A stretch of DNA of 64,000 nt from Fonsecaea monophora (GCF_001642475.1 NW_019174007.1:62001-126000), one strand, 5' to 3'. Counted from the stretch's first letter, positions 11,097-22,917 are shown. Numbers and translations are program-made. The notes: generated by a model not told the origin, from the sequence alone.

Positions 11097-11124
11097 AATT
11101 CGGCAATCCCGAATAGTCCGAATT
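11097..11124. promoter_or_regulatory. AATTCGG..CCGAATT inverted repeat
   Basis: Seven-base arms AATTCGG (11097-11103) and CCGAATT (11118-11124) are separated by 14 bases that contain another CCG (11109-11111), giving an internal CGG-N5-CCG. It is the third site of the same type in the divergent promoter. Confidence 0.45.
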
Positions 11125-11340
11125 AAGGACTTGTGGTCGATGTATCGGCAGAGAAGCACTGGTACCTATGCGTGATGAACATTGTGGAGGTGGAATGAGC
11201 AAAAATGGTTCAGCATATATACCTGGATAGGTGTTTAGAGACCGCCACAGATACAAACGTGCAACTTATCATCACTATTGCCATTCACGAGTGTACCCTG
11301 AGAATCGACCTTGCTACTTCCCAATTTACCAAATCCAAAA

Positions 11341-12515
11341 ATGATCTCCAAGTCGTTGCCCGAGGTTGAGCACTTTGTGCCTGTCCAGCCCTCGAAGCTT
11401 GTCAAAGACTTTGTCAAGTTGCGCACCGTGGATCTGAGTCGCTACGACGATGGTCCCGATGCCCGCAAAGAACTGGCGGAAGAAGTGAGACTTGCAATGA
11501 CCACGCAAGGGTTTTTTATCCTCGTCAACCACGGTCTCAATGAGGAAGACATCTCACGCCAAGTCGATATTGGCCACACTATCCTGGCAAGGACCTCGGA
11601 TGAGGAAAAGAACAGGTTGAAAGCGCCTATTGTGGAAGAAGGTTCCTATCATGGCTTCAAGCCTCGCGGGCACTGGATCGCCAAGGGCAACGTCCGTGAC
11701 AAAGTCGAGAACTTCAACATCTATCGTGACATGACTCTCCGAGAGCAGCCATCTGTGAGTCTGATACAACTGAGTGCGTCTTGGGTCGAATTACCTAACC
11801 CGATTTACAGACTATGGAGCCCTACAAGCCTGAGATTCAGTCCTTCATTGAGTACACCCACAAGGAGATTCTTTACAAGCTTCTCCGCCTGTTCGCCATC
11901 GCTTTGAAAATCACAGACGAGGAGTTTTTCGTGAAGCTGCATCGCTACGAAGGCCATGACGAGACGTGGCTCCGATACATGGAGTATTATGACGAATATA
12001 CAGACGAGGAAAAAAAGGTGACGGGCGGCCTCTGGCTCGGTGGTCATCAAGACTTTACAAGCTTGTCCATCCTCTTCAGCCAGCCCATGTCGTCCCTCCA
12101 GGTTCGAGATTACGACAATAATTCCGAGTGGACCTATGTGCCGCACGTCCCAGGTGCCGTCATCGTCAATGCCGGTGAGATCTTCAAGTGGTGGACTGGC
12201 GACTACTTCAAGGCGGCTATCCACCGAGTTGTTGAGCCTCCTGAGGACCAGCGCGGACACAATCGCTGCAGCGTCTTCTATTTCTGCGTGCCCAACGACG
12301 AGGTGGTCATCAACACCCTGCTCAAGGAGAGCCCCGTGCTGAGAGAGGCCGGAGTGCAAATGGCACACGAGCCGCAGAACGCGCCAACCAGCAAGGCATG
12401 GAGCAATGGCCGGATCAAGATCACTGGTCGTAATGCGGTCTGGGATGGAAAGAAGGAGGGGGAAAACATGGTGGTGGAAAAGGTGGGCACCGTCGAGACA
12501 CGATGGTTCCGATAG
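11341..12515 (+). CDS. 2-oxoglutarate/Fe(II) dioxygenase, 372 aa
   Basis: Soluble non-haem iron oxygenase of the isopenicillin-N-synthase-like (DIOX_N plus 2OG-FeII_Oxy) superfamily. Exons 11341-11754 and 11811-12515 join over a 56-nt intron (GTGAGT..TTTACAG, branch CCTAACC). The N-terminal domain has the typical GFFILVNHGL near residue 60. The iron triad is visible as His217 and Asp219 (GGHQDFTSL) and His276 (AAIHRVV), followed by the 2-oxoglutarate-binding Arg290-x-Ser292 (RCSVFYF). Length is usual. The substrate is unknown; members hydroxylate, desaturate or cyclise small molecules. It shares a divergent promoter with the PrpD-like gene, so co-regulation is likely. A second in-frame ATG ten codons upstream at 11311 is possible. 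Confidence 0.9.
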
Positions 12516-13107
12516 AGGACCACGGCCCTTCGACGCGGGCCATGTTCTGGATTCGACAGTCTATCCTCTCCTCAGCCCTGGGAAGGACTGTGACTGTGTG
12601 GAAACTATGTGACTGGGTATCTTTGATCTGAGATAGTGATTTCAACAACATGTGGTTTTCCCTTGTGTGACGAGTACACTATCCAGTATCTATTTCTTCA
12701 GACTGATTGCTTCAACCAGTTGGCTCATATACACCATAAACTGTCAAGTCAAGGTCGTTCCTAGACTGCCGAGGCTGGTCTTGTATCTAACCATAAAGTA
12801 TCGAGTACTATATTGCCCTTGTAACTTGTTCAAGTCACATGCATATCATGAAGAATGGATGTCACGTGTGTCCCCCATACATTTTCTCTTACCCGCCCCG
12901 CTGCGCTGCGCTGCGTTGAAATGAATCGAACTGAACTTCATACTCGATCGAAGGACTTCTGCCAATTCCTCTGGCCAACCTATTCTGCTATATTACCCTC
13001 AACGCACCACTGACTGACTACAAGCTGACTGACTACATCTGAACCTCCCTCCTGCTGCTGTTTGCATTCTTTTGTGATGCAGATCGACGCCGGACCAGTG
13101 TAACCCG
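12516..13107. other. Intergenic, promoter of regulator gene
   Basis: No protein-like frame. Contains a repeated GCGCT/GCGTT stretch near 12900-12915 and TGACTGACTAC repeats at about 13010-13040 shortly before the regulator start. Confidence 0.5.
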
Positions 13108-15407
13108 ATGGAGGCGGCTACCCCAGAGCCTGCGAAACGCTCAAGGATCAGAGCTTGCAATTATTGCAGGCAGAACAAGGTAAACTCCCCTCTCATCACC
13201 GGAGCTCGCCTGCTAATGGATCTCCTTACAGCTAAAGTGCGATGCCACCAGGAATTCCACCAAACCATGTTCCAGGTGTTCCCTTCGCAATATAGAATGC
13301 ATCATTTCACACGATTTCCGCCGGGTTGGACGACCAAAGTAATTCTTCCCGAGCTTGTTGCTGTCGTTGTTGCGATCCTTCCCCGCTAACTCTGTGGAGG
13401 ATGTATGAATTGTTGGCGGAAATCGACTCTCTTCGACGAGAGAAGCATTCAGCTCCAAGTCAGCCTAGTCCCCGTGTTTCTTTCCAGCCAGCTTATGAGG
13501 GCTTGCAACCAGACACATCACCAATCTTGACCCAGTTTCGTGATGAGGGCTCCGCACAGGAGCTTCAAACCTGGGAAATCGCAGCTGAAGAACCAGATCT
13601 GTCGTACAGAAATGCCCAAGACCCTCCCCTGCCTCTTGCGTCGACGACATCTCTACCACGTGTCTTGCAAGATCTATCAGTGTCGGGGGAGGATGTCGAC
13701 GCTTGCTTCCAGATGTCCGTATCAAGTCTCCAAGCTGTTCTCTTCAGATGGCGTTAACTTCCCGTGACAGTTTCTTACAGCATTACCTTTCCTACGTGCC
13801 GATCCTAGAGAATTCATTACGTCCGGATGATTGTTATGTCTACTCTCCCTTGCTCTTCTGGACCATTCTAGCGATTGGTAGTATGCGTTTTGAACGCGAT
13901 CCCACGTTGATCATTGCAATCGGTCCTATGGTTATGGAGCTGGCCAAAGATGCGGTTTTTTCCTGCAAGGACGTTATCGCCACCATCCAGTCATTCACAC
14001 TACTCTGTACCTGGCCGATGCCGGTAGAGACTCTGGAACGGGACCCCTCTCCAGCTTTGGCAGGGGCGGCTCTACAACTAGCCATAAACAGTGGTCTTCA
14101 CGTTTGGGGGATTGGTCAAGACTTCTCTCGCCGGAGACTCAACCCGGGTGGGCAGAATTCCGTGGATTTTCGGGCCAAGCTCTGGGTGAACTGCCTGATC
14201 GTCTGCCAGAGGTGAGCCATTCTAGTTCTCCTGCTGCATCGAGACGTGGCTCTAAACCTGTCAAGGGTAAACATTGCCTTTGGCGTATCTCCGCCAGTAC
14301 TCCCTGACACGTATCAGCGAGAGAAATACAGTGAAAGACTATCTGCGACATTGACCCCCAGCATTGAATTCCAGAGGCGACTGTGTCTTATCCACAGTGA
14401 AGGCATCATAACTCTCGAGAAGACTTTGAATTCTAAAGTGTCCGATGCATATACTGTGGCTCTAAAGTCAGAGATTGAAAACATTGTCAGCGACTTGAAG
14501 AGTCTACGGACGAGAAGTCCATCTTCTTTTGGTAGGGAACTGGCCCCCTCCCTCCTCAATCATTCCTTGCTGATAGCACTAAGATCAATTTCTCCTGGAC
14601 GGAGCTGTGCTTCAGATCTCTTGCTTCCACATGCTCCTTCCTCAATCGGCTCTCAGCAGTGAGACGCTGTTTCAACTGTATGACATTGCGGTCGTTTTCG
14701 CTGAGCTTGGAGCGGAGCTGGATCAAAAACAAAAGATTGCAGAGCATGCGCCTCCCTTCTTCTCGAGAATCATGTTCCTGGCATGCTGTGTGATATTGAG
14801 GATTGCAAGGTCGAGCTTACGCGAAGCCCTGGACCTCAAGAAAGGGCGTGAAGTTTACTTCAAGACTATCATCCTGCACAAAAGACTTTCGATCCGGCAT
14901 GACGACGCTTACTCGAGAGCCACAGTCATTCTGTCCCAGCTCTGGTCAGGTAAGATGATTGAAGCGCAGACCAGGCGGAGCGCAGGCCAAGTGCGGGTAA
15001 AATGCAGGAGTCGCCTAGGCATGAGCTTGCTGTATGATTGCTGGTGGTATTGGCGGCAAGAATTCCAAGGACACCCAGACCCCTACCCAGATGAAGGTCA
15101 GTGAAGACACGTCTGTTTTCCTCGAACCAGACCATGCTAACGTGACAAAGAAAATCGGAGCGATGAGTCCGAAGAGAACATGGCACTTCAGGCGACTCCG
15201 ACCTCTACGGACTTTGGTAACATGGATTTGTGGTGGCCGTCATACGAAATTTTCACAGGCACCAATGCCCAGGATGCGGACTCGAGGTCTGGAGGCCTGG
15301 GAAACTTGACTGAGTTGGAGCCCAATCTCGCCCCTGCATATCACAGCTTGCATACTTTGCCATCCCCGTTCGCTGCAGCAGGCAGGTCCGAGCAGTTTCC
15401 TCCCTGA
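13108..15407 (+). CDS. Zn2Cys6 transcription factor, 656 aa
   Basis: Probable nuclear regulator of the neighbouring genes. Seven exons fit: 13108-13179, 13232-13338, 13400-13714, 13771-14211, 14266-14531, 14584-15096, 15151-15407. The binuclear zinc cluster spans the first intron, with Cys17, 20, 27, 37, 40 and 47 (C-N-Y-C-RQNKLK-C-x9-C-S-R-C-x6-C). A short linker (MYELLAEIDSLRREK) could dimerise. The middle homology region starts about residue 160 (VDACFQIFLQHYLSYVPILEN) and continues with LWVNCLIVCQRVNIAFGVSP and, near the end, RSRLGMSLLYDCWWYWRQEF, all family-typical. The C-terminus contains NMDLWWPSYEIFTGT. One intron (13715-13770) uses an unusual GTCCGT donor; using the alternative GTATCA at 13719 with acceptor 13780 keeps the frame but fits the family less well. 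All introns are 51-61 nt. The gene sits centrally in the metabolic group. Confidence 0.88.
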
Positions 15408-15895
15408 TACCAATATCCCCGCAATTAGGAGGGCCACCAGGTCTGACGCGTCCGGGATGAGTTCGAGAAGGAGGGAAGATCCCGTTATGACCCTCGCTTA
15501 CGGTCCAATCATGGGGTTTTCATTGGTGGCCCAATTTTCTTTGGCCGTGGATCAAGAAACTGGGGAAACAGGCTGGGGAAGCGAGGAGAAATTCCGACAG
15601 CTGCGATTTTCGGCTTTCGCCTACTCGGACTTTCGGATTTCTATACCAATGATACTCACCTCGATACTCATCAAGATGGTCGAGATCCAGCGGTTTCGGC
15701 AGCCTCAGCATGCGAAGGTCGGCCTTGTTCGCGGAGGACTCTGGGGTTCGTTCTGTGGGGGATTCCATGATCGCAACTGTCGTGAGCCTAGGCCTAGGAT
15801 AATAAATGGACTACTCATTGCCATATTGTTGAGCAGATTCCAACATCCGAATCTCTCTGAGCTACCTCTTGCCGGGAGCCTCTCTACAACCCAAC
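15408..15895. promoter_or_regulatory. Promoter of Dal5-type transporter with TTTCGG sites
   Basis: No protein-like frame. TTTTCGG (15607-15613), TCGG (15625-15628), TTTCGG (15631-15636) and CGGTTTCGG (15691-15699) cluster here. These resemble half-sites of the palindromes at 10847-11124, but they are direct and not inverted. Confidence 0.35.
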
Positions 15896-17679
15896 ATGTC
15901 GACCACACAGACGGAAAAGAATCCCGTCCCCCACGTGGAGATCTTTCATAACGAAGAGATGGGCGCCGAGATTGGAGTCGACAAGACGGCCCAGGATGAG
16001 CAGCTCCATATAGAGTCCTTTACGAAGAAAGAGGAACGCAAGCTTGTGCTGAAACAAGATTTGATCATTTTGCCGCTTCTCGCCCTGGCCCTCTTCTTTG
16101 GGTACCTGGTAAGCATCGATCCACTCTTGCAGAAAGGAAGTCTGATTGTGATACTTTTATGCAGGATCGCGGAAACATCGGCAATGCGCGAATCCTCGGG
16201 ATGCAAAAGGACCTCGAGCTCACCGCTCAGCAATACTACAATATTGTCATGATGTTCTGTGAGTATGCTCTCTCCACGAACATTAGCCGGTGGCGCGATG
16301 GGTTGAGGTTGCTTGCTAACTTGGGCCATGTTTCTCCAGTCCTGGGGTATATGGTCGTTGAACTGCCAGCAGGCCTGGCTCTGCGTTATTTCCATCCGCG
16401 ATGGGTGTTTGGGATCGCCGTCATTATCTTTGGAGTGTCTGCTGCCTCTGCCGCTGAAGCCAAGCACTACGCCACCTTGATGGGTCTGCGCGTGGTCATT
16501 GGTCTTGCGGAAGCGTTTGTCAACAACGCCTATATTTTTATTTCACTCTGGTACAAGCACTCTGAACTTGCATTGCGGACAGGTGAGCACAGTTGAGACC
16601 ACGAAAAGGCCACGCTGCGGCAAATGCTGACACGTGGCAGCATTGATCTATTCACTCACGCCAGTTGCTGGAGCATTCAGTGGTGTCATTTCCTACGGTG
16701 TAGGTAAGAACTTGGAGGGCTCTTCGGGCATCAGGGCGTGGCAATGGCTATTCATCATCGAGGGAGTGATCACAGTGGGCATGGGGTTCGTGATCATGTC
16801 TTTACTCCCTGGCCTACCTGAAACTGTCTCCCACAAGGGTCATTTTCCCGGGTTCCGTGACCACAGACAGCGCCAGCTGATCCTGGCAAGGTTGAAATCT
16901 TGTAAGTTGACGCAGAGAATTGCGTCCCCTGACCACCTGCTAATGTTGTACATTTAGCTCAGAACAGTGCGGGCGCCAAGTTTCGCTCACGACAAGTCAT
17001 CATCGCGCTCAAAGACCCCAAGATCTATCTCGGGGCAGCCATGATTGGATGCCAGGGTGTCGGCATCGGTGCCTTTGGCGTCTTTCTTCCAACCTTTATC
17101 AATGAATTCGGATTTGGACCCTTGGAGACGCAGCTGTATTCGATGATTCCATACGCATTTGGACTGGTTGGACTCCTCAACTGCTCCTGGTTGGCCGACC
17201 GACTGGGGCGCAAGGCCATGGTGCTCCTGGCGTGCCTTTCAACCACCATCACAGGCTTCATCATCTTGCTGTCGACGACGAACAAGGTGGCCCTGGTTGC
17301 CGGGGCTTGCTTCGTGACGACGGGAGCGTACCCCGGTCTGGCCATTGGTGTGGCGTGGTATCTGCCCTGCCACGGCGGCTACACCAAACGTGCGACGAGT
17401 GTCTGGATGAGCCAGATCTTCGTGCAGAGCTACAGCATCATCTCGACGCAGACGTACCGTGACCCCCCGCGCTTTATCCTCGGACATGGCGTGTCGCTTG
17501 GCCTGTACGGCGTCGCAGTCGTGTGCGTATTGATTCTCTACCAGATCTGCAAGCGAGCCAACGCGGCAAAGACACGACGGGCCGAGGAATACGAGGCGCG
17601 AGGGATCGAGGATCCGCTGGCATGCAAGGACATTGAAGAGCTGTGCGACTATCATCCAAAGTACATGTACGCGTTGTAG
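15896..17679 (+). CDS. MFS transporter, Dal5/allantoate-permease type, 510 aa
   Basis: Twelve-helix plasma-membrane symporter of the anion:cation symporter family, whose members carry allantoate, nicotinate, pantothenate and other organic anions. Exons: 15896-16108, 16165-16258, 16340-16582, 16641-16901, 16958-17679; introns 56-81 nt. Splicing gives the expected ..LIILPLLALALFFGYLDRGNIGNARI opening with its DRGN signature, then GYMVVELPAG, and the second half starting near VIIALKDPKIYLGA. The inter-helix loop motif WLADRLGRKAM is present. The hydrophilic tail has AKTRRAEEYEARGIEDP. Position after the regulator and downstream of enzymes handling carboxylic acids suggests it imports or exports an organic acid of that pathway, an inference. 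Confidence 0.9.
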
Positions 17680-20640
17680 TGCTTTGGCGGTGTTTGCGAG
17701 GGAGAAGGACAAAAGGGCTGTCTGTCAGCAGCACCTGGGTGGTTGGTTGTGTGGTAGACAAGTCACTCCGGTCGACTTGAGCTGACCTGACTTGAGCCCA
17801 GCGGGAAAGATTGTCAAAATGTGCTGCAAGTTGAGTGCCACACACCCAGTCTTCTAGTAGTGGACAATGCAAGAAGAGATATACATTCCGTCTCAAAACA
17901 TCCGAGTCCATTTTCCCTCTCTACTTCTTTGTACTCAGATACTTCAGATACCCAGCTACCCGACCACCCAATTACCCGACTGACTGACTGACTGGCTGAC
18001 CTCACCCACGGAAAGCTTTGCCGAAGTCATAATGCGAATGTGTGCTCAAGGACCCCAAGTACAATGGGTAATTATCTATCCCGGAGGAGCGAGACGGAAC
18101 CGCTTAAAAGGGCAATCCGGGAGGATGCTGCGAAGTGCAGATCCGGAATCTCTGATTTGGGAAGTGCCGTGCCGGTCGGTGTAGAGGCACTAAGTAACTA
18201 AGCGATCGGGTTGGGATTGCGTACCCCATGTGTCTACGGCGGCGTTACAAGTAGAAGACACAACTACAGGGTAGGTCGGTGGTAGGTCGGTAGTAGGCAG
18301 GTAGATAGGGAGGGTGGTACGCACCAAGTACTCGTAGGTTGTGTGCCCATAGTTCTATAGTTCCATGGTGGCGGCGGCATATTGTTGCTCCGCTCTGATT
18401 TGCTCTCATTACCGTGCCCCCCTCAGTTTTGGCCGTCTGGGAGACAAGGCGAGGAAAAGGTTAAAGGTACGAGGTACGTTCATGACGGATTGGTGACTGG
18501 ACGCCTGGATTGTAGGCTCTGGACTCCGGACGCGAGGGTCGAGGGTCGAAGTCGAGGAGATCGCCGGCCCCTGTGTAGGTGCGTGGCAGCTTGGTATGTG
18601 TGCAAGGCTGTCTGGCATGGTATAGCCAGGTACAAATATACATGCAATAACTAGTACGTTGGCTCGCTACTCGATCTGACCTGGCCTGACCTATCCTGTC
18701 CTGTCCTGTCCAGAACACAACACAGAGCCCCAGATATCCAAGGGTGGTTGGTTGAACTTGCAAGAGCTGTCACTCTGAGTTGGACGAGGGCGCCGGATAC
18801 ATTCATTCATTCACTCACTCGTGTACTGATGTTTCATATGGATTAGGGCACAACAGTACCACACACACACACAAAAGATGAGGACTCGGCAGAAACAAAA
18901 AAGAAATCTCTTGATATCTCTCTGTTTCGACCCCTTTCCTTGCCTTTGCCCTTCCCCTTCCCCCTGTCCTTACTCCTCCCTACCTCCCTCCCTCTCTCTC
19001 CCCCTCCCCTTCTTTCAAAGACAAAAACTTTGCCACCCAACCCCTCCGCTATGGGGGTGGATGGTAAGTGAAACCCGCCTTGTGGCAGATTTTTTCCTTT
19101 TCATTTCGGGAGTTATTGAACTCCCCGCCTTTTTCCGGTGGCAGGGTTCCCTGATAACTTTTCCCTTTTTCCGAACCCGACGACCGGAGGATCGAATCGT
19201 GGAGGAGGAGGACCGGAGGATCGCCTACTTTGAACCCAATATTCCCAGCGCTAGTTTGTTGACTTCTGCAAGTCTCTTTCTCTCTCTGTTTTGTGGGGTT
19301 TGTTGACTCGAATAAAGTCTCTTTCCAAAGTAGGGGTCTTTGCGATTGTGAAAGACTTTTTCGGGACTTCCATTTATATGTGATTCTTTTTTCTGGGTTC
19401 AAATAGTGGAGAGCTTTACCTGCTGGGGGAAATGACGCCAAGGTTGGTGGGTGTGCCAGAGGGTGTGGTATAAAAAGAAGGGAAGGGCGAGAGGGAGGAG
19501 AGGAGGTGTTGTGACACTCACCACACTTACTGAGGATGTACTCCCTTCTCTGTGCATTACTCACATTACTCAACATGTCGACAACCATCAATCGCTATCG
19601 TCTTTCCTTGCACCTCGTGGTTGTCCAAGCCATGTCTTTTGCCAGGATACGAGGTACATTACTGCTCCATTCTGGAGATTCGAAGGGTAAGGGAGGCGTG
19701 GTGTAACCAGCGGGCATGAAGAAACTCAGTACAGCACCTACCTCCTAAACAGTCGCCTCCTACAATCGCGTAGCAAATCACCAAGGCACATTCTGTCCGT
19801 ACCAAATACATAACTACATAGTCGTAGGTTGGAAGGTTGGTAGGTAGTCAGGCAGTCACATCATACATACATACCATTGTGTGGTGCGGGAGATCGGCGC
19901 CCAAGACTCGGTGCTCGGTCAATCCCCGGCCGGCCGACGGGCCGCTCTTCTCCAACATGGGGTCAACAGCCAAACAAGTGGGATGCGGAGAAAGCGTGAT
20001 CCAACTTCATATACCACGTACATACTCGGTATGAAGTACGAAGTAGGTAGATCAGTAGGTAAGGGCATAGATAGAACCTTACCATATCTAACTGGCGAGC
20101 CTGGTCGGAAGATATCGTCCACGTGAATGGAAGACAGACGCCCGGGGATGGGGGACAAGTGGACGTACCTCAAGTCACTCGGTACCTCTCCCGATACCTC
20201 AACACTAAAAGATGATCCTACAACGAAGTATCCGCTGTTGAGCTGGCCACTCACGCTGCTAGTTCTATTTGAGACCATAACACTTCCACTTCATGGCCCA
20301 CCGAAGCGCCAGGGCCCATGGATGATCTGCGCTAACCCCAGCATGCATAGGCTATCGCATCGCCTCCAAACCCGGGCTCGCCCCGTTCAATTCTGCCGGA
20401 TGCCGTTTTGATACTCCCGTCTGCCACACAGCATCGCGTGAGAGTCGGAGAGTCGACGTCGGCTGCGGCTTGCCAACATTGTCCCGTCCCTCTCCTCATT
20501 TAGGCGAGTCTGATGAAAAGCGGTGCGATGGCAAACGTGGATATAAGTGAGGCCCAGCACCCCACGTCTCCATCGTCAACACAACCTGCAAGTAGAGACT
20601 TGACTCTTTGTGAAATCGCAACCCCCAGAAAAACCGAGAA
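17680..20640. other. Long intergenic region with simple-sequence tracts
   Basis: Nearly 3 kb with no recognisable gene. It carries TGACTGAC repeats (17978-18000), GTAGGTCGG-type repeats (18270-18312), CCTGTCCTGTCC repeats (18685-18712), a CA run (18860-18873), a long polypyrimidine tract (18922-19016) and a GGAGGATCG duplication (19181-19222). GTGGATATAAGT at 20537-20548 is a TATA candidate about 100 bases before the next start. Confidence 0.55.
18922..19016 (+). repeat. Polypyrimidine (C/T) tract
   Basis: About 95 bases are almost purely C and T, with runs of CCTTCCCC and CTCCCTCC. Such tracts occur in fungal promoters and can form triplex DNA. It is about 1.6 kb before the next gene. Confidence 0.6.
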
Positions 20641-22917
20641 ATGCCTCTGTACGGACGTCATATGGTATGGGCGTAAGTGCAATTTCTTTCCACTTCGCAT
20701 TCTGACAAATTTGTTAATTGATATGGCCTCAGTGTGTGCCTTGTTGCTGGATTAGGCATCATGTTCGAGGGTTATGACCAGGGCGTCATGTCCGGGGTTA
20801 ACATAAGTCCCTCGTACATTGTATGTGTTTCTGAGACCCTCTCATACAAAGAAACCGCTGACCATTTTGCAGGATCTGGTCAAAATCGGCGATGGCGCAA
20901 CCGGGAATATCACAAGACCGACAAAGCAAGGTGGTCTTGTCTCCATCTACTATCTCGGTACCCTCCTGGGAGCACTGATGTAAGCTCTGCCCGCTTACTC
21001 CCATCACGACTGATCCAGGGGTTGAGCTTTGTTGAACAGGGGCGGGGCGTTGTCCGATAAGGTAGGACGACGCAAAGCCATATTCTTCGGCTGTCTTTGG
21101 GGCATCTTTGGTCAATCGATGCAGAGCGCAGCTCAGAATGCTCCCTGGATGCTCTGCGCCAGATTGATCGGAGGCGTTGGAACTGGCTGCATCAGCGCAG
21201 TCATTCCAGTCTGGGGCTCGGAACTTGTCGCTCACGAAGTGCGAGGCATGGTGATGGCCTTCGAAATGTTCATCAACTTTGCCGGAATCTCGACCTCCTG
21301 TAAGAAACCTCCATCTCTTGTTATTTGCTCTGCTGATTGTCATAGACTGGCTCGAGTATGGGCTGAGCTTCGTAAACCATGGAAACACCGACGTTCGGTG
21401 GCGATGTAAGCCTTACGAATTTTGTCCGCAAGTGGCTCGACTGACTTTTCCCCTCAGTTCCTCTTGCTTTCGTCACCATGTGAGCATTTTTGAGTCACTC
21501 TACACAATGGTCGTTGACATGTAGCAGTTTTCTGATCGCCTTGATGCTCATCATACCCTTCATGCCAGAAAGTCCACGGTCAGTCGGCTAGATCTATTCT
21601 TTCAAACCCAACAGTGCTGATCTGAGTCGACAGCTGGGACATTGCCAATGGGAAGCAAGAACGTGGCAGAAAGACCCTGGCAGTCTTCCGCGCTCAAGGA
21701 GATATTAACCAAGCAGAGGTCGAAGCTGAATTCAACGAGATTGTCGCCGCCGTCGGTCAGTTCACACCTCCCATGGAGATAGAAGTGTTGCTGACAATCA
21801 TCGCTGCGTCTAGAACTGGAGGCCGAATACCCGGCTCGGAGCTATTTCCACTTAGTCACTGGAATCAAGAGTGGCGATCTTCATCTCGGACGGAGAGCAT
21901 TTTTGGCCGCGTGGCTGCAAATTATGCAGGCGTGGTACGTGGATCGGTGCGGCTAGCTGTCTTGCAAGTTCTGACTGGATCATCTTCTATAGGACCGGTG
22001 TCACAAGTGTGGTCGTATATGCTCCCACACTTTTCCGCATTGCTGGCTTCAGTGCACACAAAGTGAGGTGCACTGGCAATCCCTACAGATACCCTGCTGA
22101 CAACTTGGTTTAGGCAAACCTCCTGACTGGCTGCGCAAACCTAGTCACCATGGTGTGCTGCGCATTTGCTTTTGTGACAATCGATCGTTACGGCCGTCGC
22201 AAGGTCCTCATGGCTGGTGGGTTTGGACAAAGTCTGTCGTTCTTCATCCTCGGTGCTCTGTCCAAGGTCGGAGAGGACAAACACAGCCAGTCCATCGGCG
22301 CCGCCGCTGGCTCATTTGTCTTCATTTACAACGCCATATTTGCGGTAATATCAGTTCGCCTTTCTGTTCATGACTCCCGCTCATAATTCCCATGCAGGCA
22401 ACGTGGCTCAGTGTGCCGTGGGTGTACCCGTCAGAGATCTTTCCCCTTGCTATCCGAGCTAAGGGAAATGCATTCGGTATCATTGGTATGTTGAATTCGT
22501 CCGGTCACAAAATGGATTCTAACAGACGTTCTCTCAGGTTGGAGCCTGGGTTGTGGCTCTGTCTCTCTCGCAGCACCTGTCATGTTTAAAGCGTTAGGCC
22601 CACAGGGTTTCTATATCCATGCCGTCTTCAATCTGCTAGCTGTCGTCATAGTATTCTGTTTCTACCCAGAGACCAGTTGCCGGACATTGGAAGAGGTATG
22701 TGGCTTTTTGAACAGCATCGATCATGCCAGACCGTCATCTGACTCGCATACCCAGATCGATCTCCTGTTTGCCAGTAAGACACCATTCGTCTGGGAAACC
22801 GAAAAGAAGTTCCAAGAGCTTAAGCTCCAACATTCGGCTCTCGTTCGTGGAGGACAAGACGTCAAGATCGTCGCCGAACACCTTGAAGCAGGAGGACTTG
22901 ATGGGAAGAAATACTGA
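20641..22917 (+). CDS. MFS sugar-porter-type transporter, 524 aa, 14 exons
   Basis: Twelve-helix sugar/polyol:proton symporter family. The gene is finely split: exons 20641-20672, 20733-20820, 20873-20979, 21040-21299, 21346-21405, 21458-21479, 21525-21578, 21634-21755, 21814-21934, 21993-22062, 22114-22344, 22398-22485, 22538-22695, 22756-22917. The sum is 525 codons with no stop until the end. Family motifs appear across the joins: GLGIMFEGYDQGVMSGVN near residue 17, GGALSDKVGRRKAIFFG, the central PESPRWD, PWVYPSEIFPLAIRAKGNA and YPETSCRTLEE. The smallest exon is 22 nt and the smallest intron 45 nt (21480-21524). Substrate is not predictable. It may belong to the metabolic group to the left, but 3 kb of spacer makes that less sure. 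Confidence 0.85.

Larger units (their letters stand above)
10579..11340. promoter_or_regulatory. Divergent promoter with palindromic operator candidates
   Basis: This 762-base gap drives the PrpD-like gene leftward and the dioxygenase gene rightward. It holds three CCGAA/TTCGG inverted repeats, listed separately, and a TATA-like CATATATACC at 11213-11222 before the dioxygenase start. No protein-like frame is present. Confidence 0.6.

Noticed and set aside
11805..12368. 187-codon minus-strand frame
   Set aside because: Antisense of the dioxygenase exon 2, which carries the iron-binding motifs.
14949..14984. Possible intron in the regulator after QLWSG
   Set aside because: Only 36 nt, too short, and reading through gives the family-typical sequence up to RSRLGMSLLYDC.
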